Shown one piece after another: positions 7,093 through 16,211 of a stretch of DNA of 64,000 nucleotides; positions within the stretch are counted from its first letter, which is position 1, and each line of letters opens with the position of its first letter. The translations under genes were made by a program, and so were the position numbers. The stretch lies in NCBI RefSeq assembly GCF_030127145.1, contig NZ_CP126158.1, positions 2,604,001 to 2,668,000 of the forward strand. Direction: 5' to 3'. The notes beneath the pieces are model-generated. The model ran no database searches and was not told the origin of the DNA. It saw only the letters and a program-made list of their open reading frames with translations. The DNA is from Halobaculum halobium (GTDB lineage Archaea; Halobacteriota; Halobacteria; Halobacteriales; Haloferacaceae).

Positions 7093-8345
7093 GTGACGCT
7101 GGACCCCGTACACGTCGACACCATCGCGTACCTCGCCTCGGCCATCGCCGACGGGGTCGACGACGCCGATCACGACGACCTCGCGGGCACGGCGTGGGCG
7201 GAGTGGCTCGACCCCCTCCACGACGACGGCCGGGTCGTCCTGGAGTCGCTCGGCGACCACGAACTTCGACGGACGCCCGTCGAGGACGCCGCCCTCGCCG
7301 ACCGACCGTTCGAGACGAGCCACGGCGTCGACTCTGGAACGCTGAATCCCACGTCGTTCAAGAACGGACTCGTGATCGACGTGGCGCAGGCGGCGATGGG
7401 CGCCGAGCCGACGGACCTCGACCTCCACCGCGCGCGGTCGATCGTCGTCACGGTCCACGCCAACGACGCGACGGTGTTCTTCCCGGACGTGGCCGACGGC
7501 TGGATGTCCTACGACGAGGGCAACTCCGACCGTCGGGTGTTGAAGGTGCCGCGGAGTCGCCGGTTCGCCGACGAGATGGTGCACGAGCTCGCGCTGTCGC
7601 TTGCGGAGTCACACCACGCCCGGAAGCACCTCGAACACGGCGAGGTGTCGGACCTCCTCGTGCTCGACGGGCCGCTGTACCCCAAACGGCTGCTCAACTG
7701 GGCGACGCGAGACAGCGAGCTTCGCGAGGTCGCCCACGGCGAGACAGTCAGGGAGGCGGTGACGACGTACGTCCGGCTCGTCGAGTCCGCCATCGAGCGC
7801 GACGTCCCGGTGGTCGGGTTCGTGAAGAACCCCACGTCGGGCTACCTCACGCGGACGCTCGATCGGAAGGGCGTCGAGGCGCCGTGGGCCGACGACGCCG
7901 CGCTGTTCACCCGACTGCTGGAGCGCCGCCCGGACGGCGAGCGCGCGGACGACGCGATCACGTTCACGTCGTGGGTGCGCTCGCGCGGCGGCTCGGACGC
8001 CCCCTCGCCAGCGACGGCGACGCGCTCGGGGTCGAGCGCGCCGCCGATCCCGAGCGGTACGAGGTGACGTACATGCACCTGTACGAGCCCCGGGAAGACG
8101 TGCTGTTCAAAGTGGAGGCGCCGGCCGCGTTCACGGTCGACCCCGAGACGCGCGACCGTCTCACCCGGCAGATCGTCTCGGAGGTCGCCGCCGAGGCCGG
8201 CCCGCCGACGCCGGTCGCGAAGGCCGACGAACTGGCCCGGATCGGCGTCGGCGAGACGACGGCGCTGCGGCGGAAGTTCGAGGACCGGTTCGGCGCGGAC
8301 CAGCTGCGGACGTACGATGACGTTCGGTGGCAGGAGACGGAGTGA
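7093..8345 (+). pseudogene. nurA: DNA double-strand-break repair nuclease NurA, one-base frameshift
   Basis: NurA is the 5'-to-3' nuclease that works with the HerA ATPase in resecting double-strand DNA ends. The N-terminal frame from the GTG at 7093 carries the NurA core (ESHGVDSGTLNPTSFKN region, LLVLDGPLYPKRLLNW, VVGFVKNPTSGYL). The C-terminus (YEVTYMHLYEPREDVLFKV through the final TYDDVRWQETE) is in another frame. One extra C in the CCCCC run at 8000-8004 joins them as SDAPLASDGDALGVERA. The interval is 1253 bp, one base short of 418 codons. HerA lies about 470 bp downstream. The gene is probably intact in the organism and mis-sequenced. Confidence 0.85.
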
Positions 8346-8354
8346 CCGTCGGAG

Positions 8355-8690
8355 TCACTCCGGGTCGCGCTTCACGACCTCGACTTCCACGTCGGCCTCG
8401 GGGACGCCGACGCGGGCGAACTGGGTGCGGACGTGCTCCTCGGCGGCCGAGACCGCCTGATCGCGGGTGTCGAAGCCCCGCGGGGCCGGCGACTCGAAGG
8501 CGACGCGGATCGGCTCGCCGTCGACGACGAGTTCGGAGCCGCCGGACTCGACCTCGTAGAACGCGTCGCACACCCACACGTACGGCGCGCCCTCGTCGGG
8601 CGCGCCCTTGAACGACGGCGCTTCCTCACCCCGCTCGTAGATCGTTCCGGTGAGCGTCGTGCCGCCGCCGCTCCCACGAACCAGTAACAT
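8355..8690 (-). CDS. Haloarchaeal DUF7113-type protein
   Basis: This is a 111-residue soluble protein that starts MLLVRGSGGGTTLTGTIYER at the ATG at 8690. A glycine-rich opening leads into an alpha/beta domain (YVWVCDAFYEVESGGSELVV) and a C-terminal helix with an acidic strand (EADVEVEVVKRDPE). It resembles an uncharacterised haloarchaeal family that I recall as DUF7113; the name is from memory. It lies on the opposite strand between nurA and herA and therefore splits that pair. Its position suggests, but does not show, a link to DNA end processing. An upstream in-frame GTG would add 13 basic residues and is less likely. Confidence 0.75.
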   Translation of the reverse strand: MLLVRGSGGGTTLTGTIYERGEEAPSFKGAPDEGAPYVWVCDAFYEVESGGSELVVDGEPIRVAFESPAPRGFDTRDQAVSAAEEHVRTQFARVGVPEADVEVEVVKRDPE

Positions 8691-8815
8691 GCCCGTCAGT
8701 TGCCGTCCGAGTCGGAAAAGCGGTCGCATCGGACGCCGCGAGGGGCGACCGCGGACACGGGGCGGTCACGTCGGCGACGGATACGGTTTTCACCCCGCGC
8801 GCCACAGGGCGTGAC

Positions 8816-10702
8816 ATGACCGACGCCGGAGAGCCGAACCTCGGCGATTTCGATGACACCGGACAATTCGCTGACCCGTCCGGCGGCGACGCGACCGCCG
8901 GCGGCGGCGGGGCCGAACGCGACGGCGACGGAGCCGAACGTGACGGCGAAGCTGACGCGAATGCCGACAGCGACGCCGACGCGGACTCCGGGTTCGCGCA
9001 GTACGCCATGGACGCCGCGGAGGCGGCGACCGCCGACGCCATCGGCACGGTCTCCGTCGCGCAGGGGCTCCGGGTCGCCGAGGACGACGACGAGACGAGT
9101 CTCAAGGCGTTCGTCACCGTCGGCAACCGCGACGACGTGCGGATCGGGAAGTACCTCGTCGTCCCCTACCCCGACGGAGAGCAGCTATTCTGCCGGATCA
9201 CTGCGCTCGAGTACGATCAGGAGTTCCGCACCGACGACGCGACCGAGCTCACCGCGCGACGACGGATGCAGACGGGTCGCGGCGACTTCACCGAGGCCGA
9301 TTACAAGTACATCGCCGAGCTGTCGCCGGTTGCGGTGCTGTACTCCGAAGGGGGCGACCTCAAGCGACGGATGGTCGACCGAGTTCCCAAGCCGGGCGCG
9401 CTCGTCCGCCAGGCGGGCGACGCCGAGCAGATCAAGACGGGCCTCGCGATCCCCGAGGACGGGGTCTTCCTCGGACACCTCTCTGTCGGTGGGGAGACGG
9501 TGCGCACCGCCGCGGAGCCGCCGACGGTCGACTACCGCCTGAAGGACGACTACGCCGACGGCGACCCGCTCGTATTCCGACACACGCTCGTCGCCGGCGG
9601 TACGGGCTCCGGGAAGACTCACGGCGCGAAGAACGTCCTCCGGCAGTATCTCGACCGCACCTACGAGACGGACGACGGTCGCGACGCGCGCGCGGCCGTC
9701 GTCATGTTCGACCCGCAAGACGAGTACGCCCAGATGCACGACGACAACCCGGCGCTCGACGACGAGTGGGCGCGACGGTTGGAGCGCGAGAACGTCGCCC
9801 ACGGCGGCCACGACGACACCGTCGCACTCGTGCCGAAGGAGGCCGGCGTCAGCTACCCCGGCCGGGGCCACCGCGCCGAGCAGGTGGAGTTCACGATCCC
9901 GTTCTCGGTCGTGAACGAGTACGACATGCCGTGGCTCGTCGCCGGTGCGTCGCTCAACGAGAATCAGTACCCCGCGCTGTTGACCCTCATCAACCGGTTC
10001 TTCCGAAACTACTCGGGCGGCACCTACCAGCAGTTCTTGGACTTCCTCGACGACCCGGCGCTGAAAGAGGAGCTCGACGAGACGGGCCGCGTCCACGAGG
10101 CGACGTTCGACGCGGTGAAGCGCCGCGTGCGGAGCGTCCCCTCCGGCGTGTTCGACCAGGACGCCAAGCCGATCACGGAGCTGGACACGACGCTCGTTCG
10201 CCCCGGCGGACTGACGGTCGTCCCCACCTACCACCTCTCGTCGGCGCGGGCCAAGGAGATGTTCGTGCTCGCGGTGTCGGCGATGCTCGTCGACGACAAG
10301 CTCTCGAACGCCCCGCGAAGCGACCGCATCGACGAGACGCCGCTCGTGCTCGGGATGGACGAGGCGCACAACTTCCTCTCGGGCGCCGACAACGTCCAGG
10401 CCCAGAAGGTCGTCCACAAGTTCACCGAGGCGGCCAAACAGGGACGCAAGGAGCGCCTCGGGCTGTTCCTCGTGACGCAGGACCCACAGGACATCGCCGA
10501 TCCCGTGTTCAAGCAGGTGAACACCCGGCTCGTACTCAACCTCGGCGACGAGGAGGCGATCAAGTCGGTGAACATCCCCCCGGCGCTCGCGAAGAAAGTG
10601 CCGTACATGCAGAAGGGCCAGCAGGTCGTCTACTCCCCGGACAACTCCGAGCCCGTCGAGGTGAAGGGGCTTCCCGTGTGTGTCACCCGGCACGGTGAGT
10701 GA
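8816..10702 (+). CDS. herA: HerA-type DNA-translocating ATPase
   Basis: HerA forms a hexameric bidirectional DNA translocase that partners NurA in archaeal end resection. The 628-residue protein begins with an acidic, low-complexity stretch (about 1-60) typical of halophiles. A HAS-barrel-like domain follows (about 75-240), then the FtsK/HerA RecA core. Walker A is GGTGSGKT (261-268) and Walker B is LVLGMDEAHNF (510-520). LGLFLVTQDPQDIADPVFKQ includes the sensor glutamine region, and the C-terminus has the expected arginine-containing helix. The start at ATG 8816 fits the acidic tail. nurA lies upstream on the same strand, separated by one opposite-strand gene. Confidence 0.93.
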   Translation: MTDAGEPNLGDFDDTGQFADPSGGDATAGGGGAERDGDGAERDGEADANADSDADADSGFAQYAMDAAEAATADAIGTVSVAQGLRVAEDDDETSLKAFVTVGNRDDVRIGKYLVVPYPDGEQLFCRITALEYDQEFRTDDATELTARRRMQTGRGDFTEADYKYIAELSPVAVLYSEGGDLKRRMVDRVPKPGALVRQAGDAEQIKTGLAIPEDGVFLGHLSVGGETVRTAAEPPTVDYRLKDDYADGDPLVFRHTLVAGGTGSGKTHGAKNVLRQYLDRTYETDDGRDARAAVVMFDPQDEYAQMHDDNPALDDEWARRLERENVAHGGHDDTVALVPKEAGVSYPGRGHRAEQVEFTIPFSVVNEYDMPWLVAGASLNENQYPALLTLINRFFRNYSGGTYQQFLDFLDDPALKEELDETGRVHEATFDAVKRRVRSVPSGVFDQDAKPITELDTTLVRPGGLTVVPTYHLSSARAKEMFVLAVSAMLVDDKLSNAPRSDRIDETPLVLGMDEAHNFLSGADNVQAQKVVHKFTEAAKQGRKERLGLFLVTQDPQDIADPVFKQVNTRLVLNLGDEEAIKSVNIPPALAKKVPYMQKGQQVVYSPDNSEPVEVKGLPVCVTRHGE

Positions 10703-10795
10703 CCCCACGCGGAGTGTCGCCCCGGGAGGTGACCGCGTCGGGTCGTCGAACGCGGCGACCCGGTCTTTTTCTCGGCTGCGGCAGATCCGTCACTC

Positions 10796-11221
10796 ATGAC
10801 CAAACGCGTCCTGGTCGGTGTGGACGACTCCGAACAGGCAAGCGCCGCGCTCTCGTTCGCGGCCGACGAGTGGGGCGACGCCGACCTGCTGTTGGTGACC
10901 GTCATCGACCCCGCGGAGGCGGGGAAGGAACCGGGCGCAGGCATCCCCAGCGGCGCAGAACAGTGGTACGAGCGTCGGAAGTCGGAGGCGGAGTCGCGGC
11001 TCTCGGAAGTCGCCGAGTCCTTGGCGGTCACCGGCTCGGTCGAAACTGACACCGCGGTCGGCAAACCGGCCGCAGCTATCGTGACGTACGCCGAGGATCA
11101 CGACGTCGATCACATCGTCGTGGGGAGCCACGGCCGCAGCGGCATCACGCGGGTCGTCCTCGGCAGCGTTGCGGAGGCGGTCGTCCGCAACTCCTCGGTT
11201 CCCGTGACGGTCGTCCGGTAA
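10796..11221 (+). CDS. Universal stress protein (UspA family)
   Basis: This single-domain Usp protein of 141 residues begins with the typical strand MTKRVLVGVDDSEQASAAL. Near the end it carries the nucleotide-binding signature VVGSHGRSGITRVVLGSVAEAVVR (G-x2-G-x9-GS), so ATP binding is expected. Such proteins are linked to stress survival, but their biochemical output is mostly undefined. The gene stands alone between herA and a secreted protein. A T-rich patch (CTTTTTCT) lies in the 94-bp leader. Confidence 0.93.
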   Translation: MTKRVLVGVDDSEQASAALSFAADEWGDADLLLVTVIDPAEAGKEPGAGIPSGAEQWYERRKSEAESRLSEVAESLAVTGSVETDTAVGKPAAAIVTYAEDHDVDHIVVGSHGRSGITRVVLGSVAEAVVRNSSVPVTVVR

Positions 11222-11293
11222 CCCGCCGCGCGGGTTTTCAACTTCGATACCCGGGGGCGAGGATTTAGGGCCGGCGCAGCGCCCGATGGGGAT

Positions 11294-11836
11294 ATGGGAG
11301 CGCGGAGCGCGGTCGTTCGCGGCGGGGTCGTACTGATACTTGCGGCGCTGCTGGTCGGGCCGGCCGTCGGGGGAACGGCCGGCGCGCAGGCGGCGTCGTG
11401 CCAGTCGAACGGGAGCCAGCAGGTGTGTCTCACGGAGGCGAACCTCGACGCGGAGACGCTGGTGGCCGGGGAATCCGCGGAGTTATCGCTGACCGTGGAA
11501 AACACCGGCGAGGAGCGCGCGACGGCGATCCTCGTCCTCAACGTCGCGAGCCCCGACAACGAGACGAACTCCTACGAGCTGCGCACGCAGTCGCTCGCGC
11601 CCGGCGAGACGCTGTCTGTCACGCAGTCGATCGACGCGAGCACGCCCGGGGAGCACGGGATACAGGCGATCGTGTACGGCGACGGCTACGCGCACCAGTA
11701 CGACGCTTCAGCGCCGATGCGCGTCACCGTCGAGCGCCAGGGACTCGGCGGCGGCATCGACACGCCCGAGTACGCGCTCGCCGCACTCGTCGGGTCGCTG
11801 GCGGTCATCGGCGTGATCGGCTACCGGCGCCGGTGA
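11294..11836 (+). CDS. Secreted, membrane-anchored protein with CARDB-like beta domain
   Basis: This 180-residue protein has an N-terminal signal peptide (VVRGGVVLILAALLVGPAVGG, cleavage likely near AGAQA) and a C-terminal membrane anchor (YALAALVGSLAVIGVIGY) followed by RRR. Between them is one beta-sandwich domain (LVAGESAELSLTVENTGEER onward, ending MRVTVERQG) of the kind found in CARDB and NEW3 adhesion modules. Two cysteines (SCQSNGSQQVCL) near the mature N-terminus could form a disulfide. It probably sits outside the cell on the membrane. The partner is unknown. Confidence 0.82.
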   Translation: MGARSAVVRGGVVLILAALLVGPAVGGTAGAQAASCQSNGSQQVCLTEANLDAETLVAGESAELSLTVENTGEERATAILVLNVASPDNETNSYELRTQSLAPGETLSVTQSIDASTPGEHGIQAIVYGDGYAHQYDASAPMRVTVERQGLGGGIDTPEYALAALVGSLAVIGVIGYRRR

Positions 11837-11953
11837 CACCGGTGACGACGGCTACCGGTGGACGGACGCGCGATAGTCGGTGACCACTGCACGCGGTCAC
11901 ACCGGCGACGCTAGCGCTCGTCGACGGGCTCGAAGCACCGGCCGACGGCGGGG

Positions 11954-12364
11954 TCAGACCTCCTCGTCGATGACCTCGCCGACGGCGAAGTTGGACTTCA
12001 CTTCGCTAATCTCGATTTTTACGCGCTCGCCGACCTCGGTGTCGGGGACGATGATCACGTATCCGCGCTCGACGCGGGCGATCCCGTCACCTTGCTTCCC
12101 GAGGTCCTCGATCTCGACGTAGCGGACCTCGCCGCGCTCGACAGGCGGCTGCGGCCCGTCGGTGGTCGCGGTCGATCCCGTCGCCCCGGCGGCGTCGCCG
12201 GCGGCTTCAGTTGCATCGCGCTCGATGAGCGCGACGCGATACACGTCGCCGGGCGTCACGGACCCGGTGTCGACCTCGCGCTTCGGGATCTCGATCGTGT
12301 ATCGGTCGCCGTTCTCGCGGACGTCGGCGCTGAACAGACAGATGAGTTCGTCGGAGATTTCCAC
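11954..12364 (-). CDS. TRAM domain protein, likely RNA-binding
   Basis: This 136-residue protein has a C-terminal TRAM domain (about 75-136: VRYVEIEDLGKQGDGIARVE, YVIIVPDTEVGERVKIEI, then SNFAVGEVIDEEV). TRAM is a small beta-barrel that binds RNA; stand-alone archaeal TRAM proteins act as RNA-binding or cold-shock-like factors. The N-terminal half (MEISDELICLF, IEIPKREVDTGSVTPGDVYRVALIER) looks like a second beta unit and is joined by a Gly/Ala/Thr-rich linker. The ATG at 12364 overlaps AT-rich sequence (GATATATCC) upstream that could serve as a promoter. Confidence 0.9.
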   Translation of the reverse strand: MEISDELICLFSADVRENGDRYTIEIPKREVDTGSVTPGDVYRVALIERDATEAAGDAAGATGSTATTDGPQPPVERGEVRYVEIEDLGKQGDGIARVERGYVIIVPDTEVGERVKIEISEVKSNFAVGEVIDEEV

Positions 12365-12474
12365 GGATATATCCCTCCACCGGCACGTTTGGCCGATGTG
12401 ACATATACCTACCGCCGTACCGGAGCGACCCGCACCGGCTCGCTCCGGGATGATTCGCCGGCTTCGCCGCCCCG

Positions 12475-13227
12475 TTAGTCGTCGGTCCGGCTGCCGTCCG
12501 GACGCTTGGCTCCCTCCGAGTCGTGAACGACGACCTCCCCCGGATCGGTGGAGACCGGATCGTACGCGTCGCGGACGCCGATCGCCTCTTCGACCTCCCG
12601 AACCGCGCGCTCCTTCAGCGCGGCCGCGAGCGACTCGGCGTCAGCGCGGTCGATGTCGCGGCCGAGTCCCTCGCACTCGTGGGCGCGGACGATGCCCTCG
12701 GCATCGACGGCTTCGCCCATCGGCTGGCTCGTGCCGCCCACATCGACCGAGAACGGATACGTCTCACAGATGAGCGGCCGGTCCGCGTGGACGCTGCAGG
12801 CACCCACTCCGCTGTCGTCCTCCCGGTAGAAGGCGCAGTCGCCACAGGCGTCGGTCTGGAGCGCCCACTCGAACGTCTCGCCCTCCGGCCCCTCGTCGCC
12901 GTCGACCAGGCCGTACGGCATCGGACGGGCTACGTCGCGCCAGTCTCGGGTGTCGTCCTCGCCGATAACACTGTCCTGGGCGTCGCCCTCACTCGGAGTG
13001 TCTCCCACGGACTCTCCGGCCGCGGCCGCCTCCTGCAATCGTCGCACTTCGTCTGGGAACACCGTCGCGGTGTGGGGATCGTCGGCCTCGCTCTTGCAGC
13101 AGGCGCCACAGCGGGTGCACTCGAACCCGATCGTCTCGACGGCGTCGGCCAATTCGCTCACGTCGAGGGCACGGGCGCGCTCCAACTCGGCTTCCAGCGA
13201 CTGCACGGGAGAACCTGCGAGCCTCAC
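12475..13227 (-). CDS. YkgJ-type cysteine-cluster protein (Fe-S or zinc binding)
   Basis: This 250-residue protein has the YkgJ/CxxCxxCC cluster: FECTRCGACCKSE near residue 35, CGDCAFYRED in the middle and CSVHADRPLICETYPF, followed by a later HEC. Such clusters are thought to bind an iron-sulfur centre or zinc. Some members are linked to methylation or oxidative chemistry, but most are uncharacterised. A Gly/Ser/Asp-rich insertion (about 70-95) separates the first cluster from the core. The start is GTG at 13227; an internal GTG (VQSLEAELE) 21 bp downstream is as good. The C-terminal tail is polar and probably disordered. Confidence 0.85.
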   Translation of the reverse strand: MRLAGSPVQSLEAELERARALDVSELADAVETIGFECTRCGACCKSEADDPHTATVFPDEVRRLQEAAAAGESVGDTPSEGDAQDSVIGEDDTRDWRDVARPMPYGLVDGDEGPEGETFEWALQTDACGDCAFYREDDSGVGACSVHADRPLICETYPFSVDVGGTSQPMGEAVDAEGIVRAHECEGLGRDIDRADAESLAAALKERAVREVEEAIGVRDAYDPVSTDPGEVVVHDSEGAKRPDGSRTDD

Positions 13228-13334
13228 GGACTAAACGGCGTCGGGCCGCGACCTATCGGATATCTCCGAGCACGTCCCCGCGGTCGGGACGACTCCGGAG
13301 CCCTCGGGACCGATCGGAACCGGTCTTAGCGACA

Positions 13335-13342
13335 TTTAAGTA
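13335..13342 (+). promoter_or_regulatory. TATA box of the DUF7511 gene at 13365
   Basis: TTTAAGTA is centred 27 nt before the ATG at 13365. This spacing predicts that transcription begins at the start codon itself, giving a leaderless mRNA. Confidence 0.55.
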
Positions 13343-13364
13343 TGTTCGCCGTATTGACACGAGT

Positions 13365-13577
13365 ATGTCGGCCGCATCCGACCGGTCACCAGAGGACGTG
13401 CACACGCCCGACCCCCGCTTTTCGGCCCTCGCCGGCCTTCGAGCGGCGGTGGTTCGCCACGACGGCGAGCCGGACCGGTGCACGGTGTATCCGGATGACG
13501 CGGACGACGTTGACCTCGTAACGACGTGGCTCTCGGTCAATACCGACTGCCTCGTCTCGCTCGAGGACGCCCGCTGA
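13365..13577 (+). CDS. Small haloarchaeal protein, DUF7511-like
   Basis: This is a 70-residue protein. The conserved core is RAAVVRHDGEPDRCTVYPDD, then TTWLSVNTDCLVSLEDAR at the C-terminus. The final SLEDAR and the preceding tryptophan match a second copy at 58799-58993, which ends in VSLEDVR, so they are paralogues. The family, as I recall it, is DUF7511 and has no known function. A leaderless start at 13365 is supported by a TATA box 27 nt upstream. It converges on the MBL-fold gene with only 18 bp between stops. Confidence 0.78.
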   Translation: MSAASDRSPEDVHTPDPRFSALAGLRAAVVRHDGEPDRCTVYPDDADDVDLVTTWLSVNTDCLVSLEDAR

Positions 13578-13595
13578 CGCCGTCACCGCCGGCGC

Positions 13596-14414
13596 TCACT
13601 CGTCGGCGACCTCGACCGACGCCTCGGCCGGGTCCCACTGCACGCGCCCCTCGCGGGCCAACTTCTCGACGTGCGCCCGGACGGTCGAGCGCGCCAGGTC
13701 ACGGACGCCGGTGAGGTCCTTCTCGTAGGCGCGGTCCAGTACCTCGTCGAGACCCGTGGCGCCAGAGCGAACCGCGGCGAGCACCGTCCGCTCGCGGTCG
13801 AGCCGGTGACGGATCAGTCGCGCGCACGCGCCCTGAGTGTCGTCGATCCGCGGCCCGTGCCCCGGGAACAGCGCGGGCGGGTCGCGAGCGTGCAGGCGAC
13901 GCAGCGCCGTCAGGTACGCCCGCATATCTCCCTCCGGCGCCGCGACCACCACGCTCCCCGCTGCGACGGCCACGTCGCCGCAGATGACGCCGTTTCCGGT
14001 CTCGAAGCCGACGCCGTCGGGGGCGTGGCCCGCGAGGTCGACGACCCGCGCGGGCCCGACGCGGTCGCCGGCGACGAACGTGCGATCGGGCGCGACCCCC
14101 GCGGCGTCCGTGAAGCGGTCCTCGTACCCTCGGCGTGCCCAGACGGTCGCGCCCGTGTCGGCGGCGTAGTCGGCGACAGCGCCGACGTGGTCGGGGTGCG
14201 CGTGCGTGACGGCGACGTGGTCGGCCACTTTCTCCCGGACGACGGTGTCGAGAGTGTCGGTCCGTGCGGCCGGGTCGACGAGGACGGTCTCGTCGGTCCC
14301 GACCACGTAGGCGTTCGTCGTCCCGCCGGGCGCCCGGGTGTCGACGGGGACGGAGAACCGGTCGACGTGCGTGTCGGCAGCGAACGGTGGATCGCCCGCG
14401 GTCCGGTCGGACAT
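13596..14414 (-). CDS. MBL-fold metallo-hydrolase
   Basis: This 272-residue metallo-beta-lactamase-fold hydrolase carries the metal motif THAHPDHVG, and later histidines occur in LAGHAPDGVGF and FPGHGP. The last 60 or so residues (RLIRHRLDRERTVLAAV, then DLARSTVRAHVEKLAREGRV) form a winged-helix-like tail, as in the LACTB2/glyoxalase-II-like branch. The substrate may be a thioester, a nucleic acid or an unknown compound. Its ATG at 14414 overlaps the stop of the upstream radical SAM gene by one base, so the two are co-transcribed and probably translationally coupled. Confidence 0.92.
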   Translation of the reverse strand: MSDRTAGDPPFAADTHVDRFSVPVDTRAPGGTTNAYVVGTDETVLVDPAARTDTLDTVVREKVADHVAVTHAHPDHVGAVADYAADTGATVWARRGYEDRFTDAAGVAPDRTFVAGDRVGPARVVDLAGHAPDGVGFETGNGVICGDVAVAAGSVVVAAPEGDMRAYLTALRRLHARDPPALFPGHGPRIDDTQGACARLIRHRLDRERTVLAAVRSGATGLDEVLDRAYEKDLTGVRDLARSTVRAHVEKLAREGRVQWDPAEASVEVADE

Positions 14415-16195
14415 CAGTCCGCGCTCCGCGGCGCCGGCGCACCGGGGTACTCGGCGTCGGCGTCGACGCCCGGGACGCCGGCGCCGGCGAAGCGCGTCAA
14501 CTCCGCGTCCGCGCCGGCGACCTCGGCCGCCTCCGCCGCGTTTGCGTACGGGCGGTTCACGACGAGGTCGCCCGCGGTTCCCGACCCGATCCCGGGGATC
14601 GCGGTCAGTTCGTTCATCGAGGCGCCGTTGAGATCGAGCGGGTACGGGACGCCCGTCACCGACCGGTAGCCCCAGTCGACGACGGCGACGTCCGTCAGTC
14701 GACCCAACTCGTGCTCGCCGGGAATGCCGACGAGGATCGGGTAGGTGCCGAGCTGTCGGCCGAACGTGGTTCCGTCTTCGTGGTACTCCAAGTATACGTC
14801 CGGGAGGACGGTTCCCGTGGGCATCACGCGCTCCAACATCGGGCGATCGACCGTCTCGCGCACCTCGCGCTTGTACGCTTGAAACTCCTTCTTGTGCTCG
14901 CGGGCGAGCCGGGCGCCCGTCTCGGCCATCTCCGTGCCCTCGAACGCCATCACCTGCCGGACGTTCACCCGGCGGAGCATGAGCCCCTCGTCCATCACCG
15001 AATCGAGGAACTCCTTGTTGTGCTCGAAGGTCGCTGCCGTCTCGCCTTCCAGCCCGTGAACGAGGTTGATCCCGGGGAGTAGCTTGGGGAGTCGCCGCGG
15101 GGCCGAGTCGCCGAAGCTGGGCGCGGCGGCGGGGTCCTCGCCGGGACGCCAGCCGGCGGCCTCGTTGACGACGCGGACCGCCTCCAGGCACTCCTCGGCG
15201 CTGACGAGGAGGTTGTTCTTCTCCCTGACCTCCGGGTCGGCGGATTCGAGCCCGAACGCCGCGGTGTCGCCGGGCGTGTTGTACCGAGCGATCACTTCGA
15301 TGGCCTCCCGCGACGCCTCGGGGTAGTCGGTGATCGTCACGGGGTTCATGTTGTCCAGGTGGAGCGTCCGGAGGTCGGGCGCCACCTCCCGGATGCCGCC
15401 GTACAGTTGGCGGAGGGCGTCGGGGTTGGGCGCCTCGCCGTCGCCGCCGAACGCGAGGATGTCGGCCTGTCGGCCGAGCCGGAAGTGCCGGACGCCGTGG
15501 TCCGAAAGCGCGTCGACCTCCGATACCACGTCCGGCGCGGTGCGGAAGTCGGGGTCCCCGTACAGCGGCTCCGTGCAGAACGAACACCGGTACGCACACC
15601 CGCGGGAGGTCTCGAGCTCCGCGATGAGGTAGTCGGGGTGGTTGGGGTGCTGCTCGACGACGAACGCGCCCATGCTCGACCAGCGACTCACCTCGTCGTA
15701 GTCGCGGATGCGGTTCCCGAACCCCTCCAGCCCGCTCTCCACGATGTCGAAGGCGGCCGCCTCCACGTCGCCCATCGCGACGAAGTCGTAGTCGAGGTCA
15801 TCGCGCTCCATCTCCTGGGCGCCGGCGTTCTCCTCGCCGACGCCGAAGCGAACCGGGCCGCCCAGCAGGGTGACGCCGTCGGCCGTCCAAGCCAACTCGC
15901 GCACCTCGTCGGGCTCGGCGGGGGTCCCCCCGACGTACTTCCCGGGGACGGTCATCCCGCCGACGTAGATCATGAGGTCCGCGTCGGCGACGTCGCCCCA
16001 CCGCTGCCGGTCGTCGCGGAGTTCGTCGATCGTGTGGTAGGTGACGTTCGCCTCCGGGACGCCGGCGTCGACGAGCGCGCCCGCGGTGAAGCGCGGGTAC
16101 GTCGACACGTACGGGGGGACGCCGAAGTGCGCCGGCTCGTCTACGTAGCCGTCGACGATCGTGACCGAGAGGTCGCTCGGGTCCGGCGCGGTCAT
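14414..16195 (-). CDS. Radical SAM protein with N-terminal Rossmann (B12-like) domain and C-terminal HhH motif
   Basis: This 593-residue protein has an N-terminal Rossmann domain like the cobalamin-binding domain (about 10-160). The radical SAM core carries C-x3-C-x2-C at Cys200, 204 and 207 (GCAYRCSFC), which binds the 4Fe-4S cluster. A TRAM-like beta stretch follows (TYPILVGIPGEHELGRLTDV). The end has a helix-hairpin-helix (LTAIPGIGSGTAGDLVVNRP) that suggests nucleic acid binding. The protein resembles an uncharacterised archaeal radical SAM family, and RNA or tRNA modification is an inference from the TRAM and HhH parts. It starts at ATG 16195 and is coupled to the MBL gene. Confidence 0.92.
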   Translation of the reverse strand: MTAPDPSDLSVTIVDGYVDEPAHFGVPPYVSTYPRFTAGALVDAGVPEANVTYHTIDELRDDRQRWGDVADADLMIYVGGMTVPGKYVGGTPAEPDEVRELAWTADGVTLLGGPVRFGVGEENAGAQEMERDDLDYDFVAMGDVEAAAFDIVESGLEGFGNRIRDYDEVSRWSSMGAFVVEQHPNHPDYLIAELETSRGCAYRCSFCTEPLYGDPDFRTAPDVVSEVDALSDHGVRHFRLGRQADILAFGGDGEAPNPDALRQLYGGIREVAPDLRTLHLDNMNPVTITDYPEASREAIEVIARYNTPGDTAAFGLESADPEVREKNNLLVSAEECLEAVRVVNEAAGWRPGEDPAAAPSFGDSAPRRLPKLLPGINLVHGLEGETAATFEHNKEFLDSVMDEGLMLRRVNVRQVMAFEGTEMAETGARLAREHKKEFQAYKREVRETVDRPMLERVMPTGTVLPDVYLEYHEDGTTFGRQLGTYPILVGIPGEHELGRLTDVAVVDWGYRSVTGVPYPLDLNGASMNELTAIPGIGSGTAGDLVVNRPYANAAEAAEVAGADAELTRFAGAGVPGVDADAEYPGAPAPRSAD

Positions 16196-16211
16196 ACCCG
16201 TGAATGGCGGG

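Noticed and set aside
14415-15599. Upstream continuation of the MBL frame to a 667-residue product
   Set aside because: The extra 395 residues are Arg/Pro/Gly-rich shadow of the radical SAM gene. The family start MSDRTAGDPPFAADTH is internal.
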